Below are positions 1 through 8,048 of a stretch of 43,475 nt of DNA, piece after piece. Location of the stretch: NCBI GenBank assembly GCA_024692715.1, contig JAILMH010000061.1:1-43475 (forward strand), read 5' to 3'. The translations under genes were made by a program, and so were the position numbers. The notes beneath the pieces are model-generated. The model did no database searches and was not told the origin of the DNA. It saw nothing but the letters and a program-made list of their open reading frames with translations. This stretch comes from Lachnospiraceae bacterium. Lineage in GTDB: Bacteria > Bacillota > Clostridia > Lachnospirales > Lachnospiraceae. The stretch's first letter is position 1, and the number at the start of each line of letters is the position of its first letter.

Positions 1-315
1 TTGGGATAGAGATGATATTCCAGTCTATAATGCTGATAATCCAAAAGAATATCAGTTTAGTGGCGACAGAATACATCGTGGCCTTTACAAAACAGCAAGT
101 GGTAAAACATTTAATGCTGATGTTAATGGAGCATTAAATATCTTACGTAAAAGTAGTGTTGTGAGTCTTCGGACTCTATACAGTAGGGGTGAATTGGACA
201 CGCCCATAAGAATAAGGATTGCCTGATATTCAGGTGGAAACTTAAATATCAAACTTCTTAAATAGAGCCGTTAGGCTCTTAGAAGCCCATTGCCTTTAGG
301 TGATGGGTAGTTCAC
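1..315 (+). mobile_element. IS200/IS605-type element, right-hand part
   Basis: The window opens inside this element. It contains the C-terminal end of TnpB (2-226) followed by about 90 bases of non-coding right end. That end holds two hairpins: GAGCC/GGCTC at 265-278, and a 9-bp stem at 286-307 (CCCATTGCC/GGTGATGGG, two wobble pairs, TTTA loop). It finishes in TTCAC at 311-315. Subterminal hairpins without long terminal inverted repeats are characteristic of this family. The boundary is set at 315 because the interrupted host reading frame resumes right after it. The left end and any TnpA lie outside the window. Confidence 0.8.
2..226 (+). CDS. tnpB: TnpB (OrfB) RNA-guided nuclease, C-terminal fragment
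   Basis: This is the last 74 codons of an IS200/IS605-family TnpB; the 5' part is outside the window. The visible peptide has the family's closing motif NADVNGALNIL (the RuvC-III Asp with its following Asn), preceded by a TASGKTF segment. The protein then ends in a basic tail (TPIRIRIA). Family members are RuvC nucleases that use an RNA made from the element's right end to cut DNA, which favours retention of the element. The zinc-finger region should lie just upstream and cannot be checked. No frameshift or stop is visible, so the gene may be intact. The family assignment is secure from the motif. Confidence 0.85.
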   Translation, partial: WDRDDIPVYNADNPKEYQFSGDRIHRGLYKTASGKTFNADVNGALNILRKSSVVSLRTLYSRGELDTPIRIRIA

Positions 316-331
316 AGAAAGTAAACGCAGA
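227..331 (+). ncRNA. Candidate omega-RNA (reRNA) 3' part with adjoining guide
   Basis: The structured right end just downstream of tnpB is where this family makes its guide RNA scaffold. Two hairpins (265-278 and 286-307) lead to the TTCAC end at 315. By family precedent the next ~16 bases of flanking DNA (316-331, AGAAAGTAAACGCAGA) would be the guide, matching the DNA beside the insertion. The 5' boundary is not visible and may lie within tnpB. The hairpins are seen; transcription and the exact boundaries are inferred. Confidence 0.5.
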
Positions 332-680
332 GAAGGCATGCCGGTGACGTATGGATGTAGTCATTTTCTCGGATTAAAAAAAGAACTTTCGGTCAGGGAT
401 TTCTATTTTTCATGTCAGGCTGGGATAAAAACAGCCAGTATCATGTCTAATGGTGATGTGGGCGCATGCCTTGATATAGAGAGAAATAATTCAGGGAAAT
501 GTTATGGAGAGACGGTTTTCGGATATCTGGAAGAATGAATTTAGAGTATTTAGATATAACAGATCGGAAGATGATGAAAAATGCAGAACCTGTGGTAATA
601 GAGAATACTGTGGTGGCGGTTCCTGCCATACGTGGGATTTTGAAAAGAAAAAGCAGAAGTTATGTATCGCAGATATATAG
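316..680 (+). pseudogene. Radical SAM/SPASM protein, 3' remnant, interrupted by the IS and frameshifted
   Basis: An open frame runs from the IS boundary, through the ATG at 338, with peptide ending AGIKTASIMSNGDVGAC and LDIERNN. After about 490 the homologous reading continues one base over, at 492, as QGNVMERRFSDIWKNEF and then CRTCGNREYCGGGSC, ending at the TAG at 678-680. The CxxC-x5-C-x3-C spacing, the FSDIW motif and the SNGDV-x-AC motif are hallmarks of a SPASM C-terminal domain, which binds auxiliary iron-sulfur clusters in peptide-modifying radical SAM enzymes. The radical SAM core with its CxxxCxxC motif is absent, presumably on the far side of the IS. A single extra base near 490 breaks the frame. 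Non-functional here. Confidence 0.75.
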
Positions 681-683
681 ATA

Positions 684-722
684 AAAAAAGAGCTCCGGCA
701 GACCCACCGGAGTTCTTTTTGA
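684..722. terminator. Bidirectional intrinsic terminator
   Basis: The stem AAAGAGCTCCGG/CCGGAGTTCTTT has a short loop and is bordered by A-runs and T-runs on both sides. It can therefore end transcription from the SPASM remnant and from the convergent secreted-protein gene on the minus strand. Confidence 0.75.
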
Positions 723-750
723 TTTTTACAATATACGTTTAAGAAACGAA

Positions 751-1557
751 TTACTTGTTGTAGATTGTAGCTTCTACTGAACCAGAGATCTGGATTCCGT
801 TTGTTGAAGCTGTCTTGATTGTAACACCGTTCTTACCGTTCTTAAGCTTAGCAGCCTTAACAACCTTGTTGCCCTTAGCGTTTGTCTGTGTGTAGTAAAC
901 AGTTACCTTAGACTTAGCAAGCTTCTTTGTGTTGAACTTAACAGAGATGATGTAGTTTGTGCTAGCTGTTGAAGATGTAAGCTTAGACTTAGCTTCCTTC
1001 TTCTTCATGTTGTTAGCTGAAACAACACCGTTGTTTGAAAGTGAAAGAGTCATAACGTCAACTGAAAGAGTCTTCTTAGAATCTGTTAAAGCCTTAACAG
1101 CCTTAGCAACAGCCTTAGCAACCTTTCTGTTGTCCTTAGATGTTCCCTTAGCAGCCTTTACGTTCTTAACAACGAAGTTAGCAGAACCTGTCTTCTTACC
1201 ATTAACAACATCGCTCTTTGTGAACTTACCTGTAACCTTAGCGTCGCAAACCTTTGTGCTTGTGCCGCTTACTGTCTTGTAGATAGTAACGTCTGTAGCA
1301 AGATCCTTAACGTTGAGCTTCTTGCCTGTGAATGAAACTGCTGAGTTGTAGCTAACTTCAACTGTGTAAGCTACGTTGTTTACAGAAACTTCGATTTCCT
1401 TAGTGTCTGTGCTCTGAGAATCAGCTGACTGAGTATCCTCTGTTGATTCCTCAACTGTTGCTACTGGTGCTACTGTCTCTGCTGCGAATGAGATTGCGCT
1501 CATTGTGAATGTCATAGCTGCAGCAAGAAGAAGTGAAAGTGCTTTCTTTCTGTTCAT
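751..1557 (-). CDS. Secreted Lys/Thr/Ser-rich protein of unknown function
   Basis: A 268-residue protein with a clear signal peptide (basic MNRKK, hydrophobic core, cleavage likely after SAISFA near residue 25). A short Glu/Thr/Ser/Asp linker follows at about 30-52. The rest is a beta-rich, strongly basic mature domain full of Lys, Ser, Thr, Val and Asn, with very few aromatic residues and only one Cys. No catalytic motif or anchoring signal is visible. A GAGAGG ribosome binding site sits 8-10 bases before the ATG. Codon choice is very uniform (few codons per amino acid), as in highly expressed genes. I do not recognise the family. It could be an abundant secreted or wall-associated protein. 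Confidence 0.75.
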   Translation of the reverse strand: MNRKKALSLLLAAAMTFTMSAISFAAETVAPVATVEESTEDTQSADSQSTDTKEIEVSVNNVAYTVEVSYNSAVSFTGKKLNVKDLATDVTIYKTVSGTSTKVCDAKVTGKFTKSDVVNGKKTGSANFVVKNVKAAKGTSKDNRKVAKAVAKAVKALTDSKKTLSVDVMTLSLSNNGVVSANNMKKKEAKSKLTSSTASTNYIISVKFNTKKLAKSKVTVYYTQTNAKGNKVVKAAKLKNGKNGVTIKTASTNGIQISGSVEATIYNK

Positions 1558-1595
1558 AATAATTTCCTCTCTTTAAATGGATAATTTTCAATGTG

Positions 1596-1662
1596 CGAAT
1601 TACGTTTCCGTCTGTGCCTACGGACAACATAATGCAAATAAATAAGTCCGCTCTCATCGGAC
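1596..1662 (-). promoter_or_regulatory. Structured 5' leader of the secreted-protein gene
   Basis: Read on the minus strand, the leader upstream of the 1557 start contains the hairpin GTCCG-loop-CGGAC (1646-1662). A second stem, TCCGT-loop-ACGGA, lies nearer the gene (about 1601-1621). Small 5' hairpins like these often stabilise abundant mRNAs. No strong promoter hexamers could be fixed upstream; TACTATATT near 1668-1676 (minus strand) is a weak -10 candidate. Confidence 0.35.
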
Positions 1663-1823
1663 CTGTAATATAGTACCACACTTTCGAAAAAAAGTTTTAA
1701 AAAAAATCATGAAATTTTGAACTTTTTTGTATACAAAAACCATATTTATTTCACATGTGTCTTGAAACGTTGAATTTACAGGGATTTGCAAGACAGGAAA
1801 GTGTGAAAATAATTTTATTTTTT

Positions 1824-3395
1824 TTATAATTTAATTATTTTTTTTTGCGGCATTGAATTTTTTATGTCATCTTCAGCTATGGAAGAGCTGATAAATCCGG
1901 CTTCTTTGCTCAAAGTATTTATTATGGAGTCAATATTTTCGGCTTTATCCTTAAAATAAAAATAAGCTTCCGAAAAATTTTTTGCTGTTTCGTCGTAGCT
2001 GTATCCGATCTCAGAGAATTCATCATAATCTCTGATCACATCTGTATTAATAAAATTTAAGATATTCTGAGCGTCGTTGGAAAGGGACTGGACAGCATCC
2101 GTTACCGAACTGCTTATATCCTTGATCTTTGCGGCAGTTTTACGGCTGTCAGCTGCCAGCACACCTATTTCAGAAGCGACGATGGCAAAGCCTTTTCCGG
2201 CCTGACCGGCTCTTGCGGCCTCTATAGAAGCGTTAAGGGCAAGGAGGTTGGTCTGGGAGGAGATATTTAAGATTGTCTCTGTGAGCTCATTGATTTTTTC
2301 GGTCTTTTCCGCATCAGAGATGGATTTTTCAAGGCTCTGGCTGAGTATAGCCATTTTGGCGGTGACATTTTCCTTTTTTTCTGAAGCGTCTGCTCTTATA
2401 GCCTCAGCCTGCGATCTTATTTCTGAAGCTGAATTTGCGGAAGCTCCTGCTGTAGAAGAGATCTCTCCGGCAGATTCGTGAGCTTTATTTACGAGATCTG
2501 CTATTTTAATAGAAGAACTTTCGATTTTCGTAAGGTTGATATGGCTCATTTTCAAATTGTCTTTTGCTGTTTTTAACTCTGCTTTTAGATTGTTTATCAA
2601 TGTCTCAGAAGTCGGTGCAGATGAGCCGGAGTCTGCAGGATCATTCTTTTCAGTTTCTTCGAGGAGATCTTTTTCATCTATATTTGAGATACTGTCTGAA
2701 ACAGAAGCAGTATTTTTGGTCAATGTAAAAAATGTAGTAATGAAATGAATGATAATAAGGAAAAGCATGGCAGCAAAACCCGCAAAGATAATTTTTTTAG
2801 AATTATCAGTAGTTTCAGTTTCGGTGTGGGTTTCAGTTGAACTGTTTTCTGTGGTCACGCTTTCAATAGCGTTAAAGCTATGAAAGATGGTAAGCTTCTG
2901 GATTTCAGCCCTTTCAAGGATTATATCCATTCCGAGTGAAGAGTGGCCGCTGTCACTTTGTGTAATTGCATCGTCGATTTCTGTATAGAAGAGTTCGAGC
3001 GTGGCTTTTATAGACTCAATAGAAGCAGTATCGAACCCGCCGGCAGTGAGTTCATCAGTAAGGGAGTCAAGTGCAGAGGCAGTTTCCTTTTTTAAGCGCT
3101 CTATATCAGAAGCAGAGGTCTCTTTAGAATTAGAGTCAGATGAGTTTACATAATTCAGAGCAGAATCATAGATCAGGGAAACATTGGTCTTAATGACATC
3201 TTTTGAATCACCGAAGGAGGCAGTGCTTTCGGTGGAATTGCTGATAAACACATTTTTTTGCGTGGGTTTAGAAGCCAGAGTCAGTGTAATGATAAAGACT
3301 CCGAGCATTAATATATTTATGAAACCGGTCGTTAATAAAAGTGATTGGAAAAATTTTGGCTTCTTATTTAAAATAGTGTTCTTTTTTTCTGTCAT
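1824..3395 (-). CDS. Methyl-accepting chemotaxis protein-type receptor
   Basis: This 523-residue chemoreceptor has a cytoplasmic N-terminus, TM1 at about 17-41, an external alpha-helical Ser/Thr/Glu-rich domain at about 42-198, TM2 at about 201-223, then a coiled-coil signalling domain. The hairpin tip is the classic [18 protein letters not shown] (about 379-396) followed by [12 protein letters not shown], which docks CheA/CheW. No convincing HAMP domain follows TM2, and no C-terminal CheR/CheB pentapeptide is present. The cytoplasmic arm is shorter than usual. Its ATG lies one base after the stop of the solute-binding lipoprotein gene, so the two are almost certainly co-transcribed and translationally coupled. 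This suggests that the binding protein presents ligand to the receptor. Confidence 0.9.
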   Translation of the reverse strand: MTEKKNTILNKKPKFFQSLLLTTGFINILMLGVFIITLTLASKPTQKNVFISNSTESTASFGDSKDVIKTNVSLIYDSALNYVNSSDSNSKETSASDIERLKKETASALDSLTDELTAGGFDTASIESIKATLELFYTEIDDAITQSDSGHSSLGMDIILERAEIQKLTIFHSFNAIESVTTENSSTETHTETETTDNSKKIIFAGFAAMLFLIIIHFITTFFTLTKNTASVSDSISNIDEKDLLEETEKNDPADSGSSAPTSETLINNLKAELKTAKDNLKMSHINLTKIESSSIKIADLVNKAHESAGEISSTAGASANSASEIRSQAEAIRADASEKKENVTAKMAILSQSLEKSISDAEKTEKINELTETILNISSQTNLLALNASIEAARAGQAGKGFAIVASEIGVLAADSRKTAAKIKDISSSVTDAVQSLSNDAQNILNFINTDVIRDYDEFSEIGYSYDETAKNFSEAYFYFKDKAENIDSIINTLSKEAGFISSSIAEDDIKNSMPQKKIIKL

Positions 3396-3396
3396 C

Positions 3397-4695
3397 TTAA
3401 TATTTCCTTATGGCTTCAGTCAGGTCAGTCACAAATTCTTCGATACCGAGTTTCCCTTTAGCGTAGTCATTAAATACAGGAGCGATAGAGCGGACCCTTA
3501 TCCCCGGGCTTAGCTTCATCCAGTTCCAGCGGGAAGTCTTAGAAGCGGCTTCGAAGGCTTCTACCGAGGCTGAGAGTGGATTTGAAGAGCTGTATCTGCA
3601 GGAGTTGAATGGGCTTATAAAGCCTTTTTCTTCAACAAGAAGCTTTTGGGCGCTGCCGCCGCTGCACCACTGAAGAAAATTTTTGGCGGCTTCTGTATTT
3701 CCGCTTTTCGGGATTGCCCACCAGGCGGGAGAGTCCACTAAGAGAGTGTCAAGTCCGCTTTGGAAAGTGAAGGGAATATATCCCATTTCAAAGCTTCCGG
3801 AGGATCTATATTCCTTTGAAAAGTTCTTTTTTATGGCATTTCCGGCACGAGAGGTCTGTGGGATAAAGGCATATTTTCCCTCGGCAAATCCCTGTAACTG
3901 AGCGTTGTAATCGCCTTTTGTCAGTAGTTCCTGATCGGAAAAATGCTGCATTAGTGACAGGTAAAAGGCAAAATCAAAAGCCCGGTCGTGGTCTATCGGT
4001 GAATCGGTCGAAAGAAGGTCATAGTAGGTGGAATCGCTGCGGCTCTGACCGGCATCCAGGTACTGACCGAAGATCTGAGTGCCTCTCGAGGTTGAAAGAT
4101 AGCTTTTTTCGGCGCAGTATCCGACTACGGAGGAGAGTCCTAAAGAATCGCGAAGCGAATACATGATGAAAAGTGCTGTGGTAAAGGACTCTGTATCCTT
4201 GATGAATTCCGGCTCCAGCCCTGCTTTTTTAAGAATTGATGCGTTATAGACTATACCGGCGGCTTCGAGAGAATACGGAAAGCCAAGTGTTCCGTAGGTC
4301 TTATCTATGTAGGCATAACCGGTGTCGCTGCACCAGCTCTGGTCACTCAGGTCAGTTAAAAGAGTCTTCCAGTTGGCGATAACATAGGCATCTCCGGAAA
4401 TGATATCCGGCAGGTCATTTGAAAGATAGTATTGCTTTAGTATTGTCTGCGGGTCTGCTCCGGACGGGCAGTTTTCTATTGTGACTGTTACGCAGGATTC
4501 GGTCTTGTATCTGTCTGCAAGTGCCTGAAGGACACCTGAAATTTCAGGATCACAGTTAAAAAGGCGCAATGAAGTACTTGAAGAAGTGCCTGTAGATGCA
4601 GCATTTGTGTCAGAACCGCAGCCTGTAAGAGAAAAAAGGCATAGAATGGCAGTGAGAAAAAAACATAAAATTTTTGAAAAGAATCTTCTCCTCAT
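3397..4695 (-). CDS. Extracellular solute-binding lipoprotein (family 1)
   Basis: A 432-residue protein with a type II signal peptide and the lipobox SLTGC (lipidated Cys26). It has the usual family 1 carbohydrate-binding features: an early strand at [21 protein letters not shown], then [28 protein letters not shown], and a late [20 protein letters not shown] segment. These proteins normally deliver sugars or oligosaccharides to an ABC transporter. No permease or ATPase gene is nearby. The only partner is the chemoreceptor starting one base downstream, which points to a sensory role, although a transporter elsewhere could share it. The ribosome binding site GGAGGGGA precedes the ATG. The ligand is not predictable from sequence. 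Confidence 0.85.
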   Translation of the reverse strand: MRRRFFSKILCFFLTAILCLFSLTGCGSDTNAASTGTSSSTSLRLFNCDPEISGVLQALADRYKTESCVTVTIENCPSGADPQTILKQYYLSNDLPDIISGDAYVIANWKTLLTDLSDQSWCSDTGYAYIDKTYGTLGFPYSLEAAGIVYNASILKKAGLEPEFIKDTESFTTALFIMYSLRDSLGLSSVVGYCAEKSYLSTSRGTQIFGQYLDAGQSRSDSTYYDLLSTDSPIDHDRAFDFAFYLSLMQHFSDQELLTKGDYNAQLQGFAEGKYAFIPQTSRAGNAIKKNFSKEYRSSGSFEMGYIPFTFQSGLDTLLVDSPAWWAIPKSGNTEAAKNFLQWCSGGSAQKLLVEEKGFISPFNSCRYSSSNPLSASVEAFEAASKTSRWNWMKLSPGIRVRSIAPVFNDYAKGKLGIEEFVTDLTEAIRKY

Positions 4696-4845
4696 GATTT
4701 CCCCTCCATGCCGGTGATCGTTATTCTTACATACTGTATATCGTCAGTAAAAATTAAAAATTTATAAAGAATGTGTTCTAAAATCCTCTATATTTAATGT
4801 TTATTAATTTGCATTAAAAAAAGAACAAAAAACGGCTTGATATAA

Positions 4846-5110
4846 ACGCTGCCATAGGGTATATTAGAAACCCGAAGCGGTAGCGGTTCAAGAATCTGAA
4901 AGCCGAAACATTTCAAGCTGCTTACAGCAGTAAAGATTCATCAATTCTGATGAATGATCCCAATTTTAATTTATAAATACCTCGTTAAAATACCATACGT
5001 AAATACAATGAGGCTTCAGGGAAAAGAGCAGTTTTTCGCTTCGAAATGGATGTACCACATCATGAAGATCCTGTTCATAAAAAATTAATTTTTCCGTAGA
5101 GGCGCCCCCG
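4846..5110. other. Candidate structured RNA element in a long intergenic region
   Basis: The 596 bases between the solute-binding gene and mecA hold no gene. On the plus strand, consecutive stems are visible. They are CGCTGCC/GGTAGCG (4848-4880) enclosing GGGT/ACCC, then CGGTTCA/TGAA-CCG (4886-4908), GCTG/CAGC, ATTCATCA/TGATGAAT, and CCTC/GAGG enclosing about 26 bases. The flanks are much more A+T-rich. No known riboswitch or 6S/SRP/tmRNA signature was recognised. The hairpins could be read from either strand, as a small RNA or as the leader of the divergent lipoprotein gene. Function unknown. Confidence 0.35.
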
Positions 5111-5227
5111 ATTGCTTAAAATTACAGGAAATTTAATAAAATGGACAGGATTTTTATATTTTAGGGATTAATAATGTATACAGTTAAGCCGATTATAATT
5201 GTGTAAAATTAATTTACAGATTATTTC

Positions 5228-5256
5228 TTGACTTGATCACTCGAAAAGTATATAAA
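5228..5256 (+). promoter_or_regulatory. Sigma-A-type promoter of mecA
   Basis: TTGACT (5228-5233), a 17-base spacer and TATAAA (5251-5256) match the housekeeping consensus closely. They lie about 36 bases before the mecA start, with the AAGGAAGGGG ribosome binding site at 5271-5280. Confidence 0.75.
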
Positions 5257-5291
5257 GTATAGTAACTAAGAAGGAAGGGGCGGTGATTTCC

Positions 5292-6062
5292 ATGAAGATA
5301 GAAAAAGTTAACGATCATCAGATCAGATGTACTCTCACCAAGTCTGACCTTGCAGAGCGTGAGCTGAAGATCAGTGAGCTTGCTTATGGAACAGAGAAAG
5401 CAAAAAATCTGTTTAGGGATATGATGCAGCAGGCAGCATACCAGTTCGGATTTGAAGCGGAAGATATTCCGCTCATGATAGAAGCAATACCACTTTCCGG
5501 AGATACTATAGTTCTTATTATTACTAAAGTAGAGGATCCGGAGGAGCTTGATACAAGATTTTCGAAGTTTGCACCATCAGTAAGAGATAACGGCAGCGAT
5601 GAAGCTGTTGCGACACCTCAGTCGGGGGCAGACGATGTTCTGGATATGTTCAGAAAGCTTCGCGGCATTGCGTCAGATGACACACAGAAGAACTCAGTGC
5701 CGAATATTAATACAAATAATGCTGTAAAAACTATCCGAAAGGGCAAGAAGGAGCTTCAGATCACAGTTCCTGTAGAGATCATGAAGCGCTATTCATTTGA
5801 GGATCTTGAAGGAGTTACAAGACTTGCGCATATCCTCAATGGCTTTTATGACGGAAACAATTCGCTTTATAAGGATGGAAATGCTTATACGCTGGTTGTC
5901 AGTAAGTCAGATCACTCACCGGAGCAGTTCAATAAGGTATGTAATATCATTACTGAATACGCAAGAAGTGAGAGATTTAAGCCATCTGATCTTGCTTATC
6001 TTGAAGAGCACGGAAATGTTATCATTGAAGGTGATGCGCTTCAGGAAATGGCAAAAATCTGA
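5292..6062 (+). CDS. mecA: Adaptor protein MecA
   Basis: This 256-residue adaptor normally delivers substrates such as competence or developmental regulators to the ClpC/ClpP protease. The N-terminal substrate-binding domain is clear: MKIEKVNDHQIRCTL at the start, then LSELAYG-like SELAYGTEKAKNLFRDMM, then QFGFEAEDIPLMIEAIP. A variable acidic linker follows (about 95-150). The C-terminal ClpC-binding domain contains YSFEDLEGVTRLAHIL and LAYLEEHGNVII. An in-frame GTG at 5283 is only two bases after the ribosome binding site, so the ATG at 5292 (eleven bases from it) is preferred. The gene stands alone between a strong promoter and a terminator. Confidence 0.93.
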   Translation: MKIEKVNDHQIRCTLTKSDLAERELKISELAYGTEKAKNLFRDMMQQAAYQFGFEAEDIPLMIEAIPLSGDTIVLIITKVEDPEELDTRFSKFAPSVRDNGSDEAVATPQSGADDVLDMFRKLRGIASDDTQKNSVPNINTNNAVKTIRKGKKELQITVPVEIMKRYSFEDLEGVTRLAHILNGFYDGNNSLYKDGNAYTLVVSKSDHSPEQFNKVCNIITEYARSERFKPSDLAYLEEHGNVIIEGDALQEMAKI

Positions 6063-6077
6063 GTTTAAGGTACAGAC

Positions 6078-6110
6078 GGGACATTCCCATATGGGGATGT
6101 CCTTTTTCTT
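6078..6110 (+). terminator. Intrinsic terminator after mecA
   Basis: GGGACATTCCC-ATAT-GGGGATGTCC followed by a T-rich run (CCTTTTTCTTT). It lies 15 bases after the mecA stop. Confidence 0.85.
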
Positions 6111-6132
6111 TGTGCCTAAAGCATATGTTAAG

Positions 6133-6161
6133 TACAACTGGCAGGTGTTTTGTGCTATACT
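6133..6161 (+). promoter_or_regulatory. Extended -10 promoter of the GH18-family gene
   Basis: TATACT at 6156-6161 is preceded by TGTGC, giving an extended -10. The hexamer 17 bases upstream (TACAAC) is a poor -35, which is typical of extended -10 promoters. The start codon follows about 50 bases on. Confidence 0.5.
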
Positions 6162-6212
6162 CATGACGTGAGTGTCAATTTATAATGCTAATCGATAATT
6201 GGAAGGATTTTT

Positions 6213-8018
6213 ATGAAATTAGAGGATACCGGGCTTGAAGAAAATAACCTGAATAAGGACATTGATACAGACAAGGAACGTCGTAAAAATAAAAGACATA
6301 AAAGACGTGAGCGCAGAAAAGCTGCCAGAAGTATATTTATGAAGCTTGGCATCGTGGCTGTCCTCATGCTTGCGATAGTTGTGATATTGATAGGCTATGT
6401 ATATAAAAATGGTCTCATAGAAGGTTTTGGAGGCTCTCCTGTCGAAGAGGACAGAGCTGCTTTATTCAATATCACAGATGAAAATGAAGTGGGACTTCTT
6501 TTTAACGGTGAATATATAGATACTACCGGAATTCTGAAAGATGGAACAGTATATCTTCCGGTTGATTTTGTGCTCGATGAGCTCAATAGTGATTATTACT
6601 ATAATGAAAATGAGAAACAGCTTCTTTTTTCTACTCCGACAGAGACAAAGAGCTGGACAGAGGATGACGGACTGCTTTCATCAGATGATGTGGAATATGT
6701 TTCGCTTGATGTGGTGAAAAAATATACCAATCTCGACACCAGTGATGTTATGGAAAACCCGACAAGAATGGTGATCCGTAATGAATGGGGAGAGGATAAA
6801 GAAGCTGAAGTAAAGGCGGATACAGCAGGACGAAGCAGGGCTTCGACAAAGTCTGAGTGGATAACTAAGCTCTCAGGCGGTGATAAGGTAAGAGTCGTAA
6901 GTGAAGATACGACCTGGTCTGCGGTAGAGACAGCTGACGGCTACAGAGTCCTTGTGAAAAATTCTTCTCTCGGAGAATTTGAAAAAATGGATGAAGCAGA
7001 AGCAGATAATGCCGAAAAGCTTGATTACACCTCGATCAAATATGACGGTAAGGTAATACTTGGCTGGCATGGAGTTTCTTCGGCGGACGGCAATGTCACA
7101 CTTGGAAACTATATGGCAAATGCAAAGGGAATGACGGTAATCGCACCGACATGGTTCTCACTTACAGATACATCAGGTAATTTCAGTAACTATTCTGCTG
7201 CAGACTACGTAAATACAGCTCATAATGCAGGACTTAAAGTATGGGCAGTTGCAGATAACTTTAATGCGTCAGGTTTCAGTGCGGGCGAAGATACGTATAA
7301 AGTTCTCAGCAATACTGAGACCCGTCAGGCACTTGCGTCAAATCTTGTGAATGCATGTACCGCTGTGGGCGCAGACGGAATAAATATCGATTTTGAATAC
7401 CTTACAGGTGAGACAGGGCTGCATTTTGCGCAGTTTGTAAGAGAGCTCTCAGTAGCCTGCAGAAACAGTGGTATCGTGCTTTCGATAGATAATTATGTAC
7501 CTGAGGATTATAACGCGATGTATCACAGAGAGGTTCAGGGCAAGGTCGCAGACTATGTTGTGATCATGGGCTATGACGAGCACACTTCAGGCTCTGCCGA
7601 GGCCGGAACTGTTGCATCACTTCCGTTTGTACAGCAGGGAATCGAACGTACAAAGGAGGAAGTAGATCCTTCAAAGATAATCAACGGACTTCCTTTCTTT
7701 ACAAGGATCTGGAAGTCAGAGAACGGGACACTTGATACATCTGCTGTCGGTATGGATACAGCAAGTCAGTATATTGTAAATCATGGGATGCAGACAGCGT
7801 GGGATGAGACGACCGGTTATAATTACGCCGAAGGCACAGACGGTTCTACTTATGTACAGATTTGGCTTGAGGATAATAAATCAATTGCAGCCAAGCTTAA
7901 TATGATGGAGCAGGAAGATATTGCAGGTGCCGCTTTCTGGAAGCTTGGTCTTGAGAACAGTTCGGTTTGGGATAAAATTTCACAGTATGCTGCCGGTGAG
8001 ACAGTTTCTGCGGAGTAA
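6213..8018 (+). CDS. Membrane-anchored GH18-family glycoside hydrolase (SleL/YaaH-like)
   Basis: This 601-residue protein has a highly charged cytoplasmic head rich in Lys/Arg (about 20-40) and one TM segment (about 42-64). A copper-amine-oxidase-N-like region follows at about 80-175 (LLFNGEYIDTTGILKDGTVYLPV). An SH3-like segment (about 205-260) comes next, then a C-terminal GH18 TIM barrel. The catalytic signature is DGINIDFE (Asp388, Asp393, Glu395); the Asn form of DGxDxDxE is common in SleL/YaaH-type enzymes. YVVIMGYDEH supplies the conserved strand 6 Tyr/Asp. Relatives hydrolyse N-acetylglucosamine linkages in peptidoglycan or chitin. The TM anchor suggests action on the cell's own wall. 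The ATG has a GGAAGGA ribosome binding site. Confidence 0.85.
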   Translation: MKLEDTGLEENNLNKDIDTDKERRKNKRHKRRERRKAARSIFMKLGIVAVLMLAIVVILIGYVYKNGLIEGFGGSPVEEDRAALFNITDENEVGLLFNGEYIDTTGILKDGTVYLPVDFVLDELNSDYYYNENEKQLLFSTPTETKSWTEDDGLLSSDDVEYVSLDVVKKYTNLDTSDVMENPTRMVIRNEWGEDKEAEVKADTAGRSRASTKSEWITKLSGGDKVRVVSEDTTWSAVETADGYRVLVKNSSLGEFEKMDEAEADNAEKLDYTSIKYDGKVILGWHGVSSADGNVTLGNYMANAKGMTVIAPTWFSLTDTSGNFSNYSAADYVNTAHNAGLKVWAVADNFNASGFSAGEDTYKVLSNTETRQALASNLVNACTAVGADGINIDFEYLTGETGLHFAQFVRELSVACRNSGIVLSIDNYVPEDYNAMYHREVQGKVADYVVIMGYDEHTSGSAEAGTVASLPFVQQGIERTKEEVDPSKIINGLPFFTRIWKSENGTLDTSAVGMDTASQYIVNHGMQTAWDETTGYNYAEGTDGSTYVQIWLEDNKSIAAKLNMMEQEDIAGAAFWKLGLENSSVWDKISQYAAGETVSAE

Positions 8019-8048
8019 TTTTCGTATAAAGTAAGAAGGTAATCAATT

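Noticed and set aside
4846-5110. Known riboswitch, T-box, 6S RNA or SRP RNA in the mecA upstream gap
   Set aside because: Signature motifs (for example TGGNACCGCG for T-box, the c-di-GMP and fluoride cores) are not present; left as an unclassified candidate.
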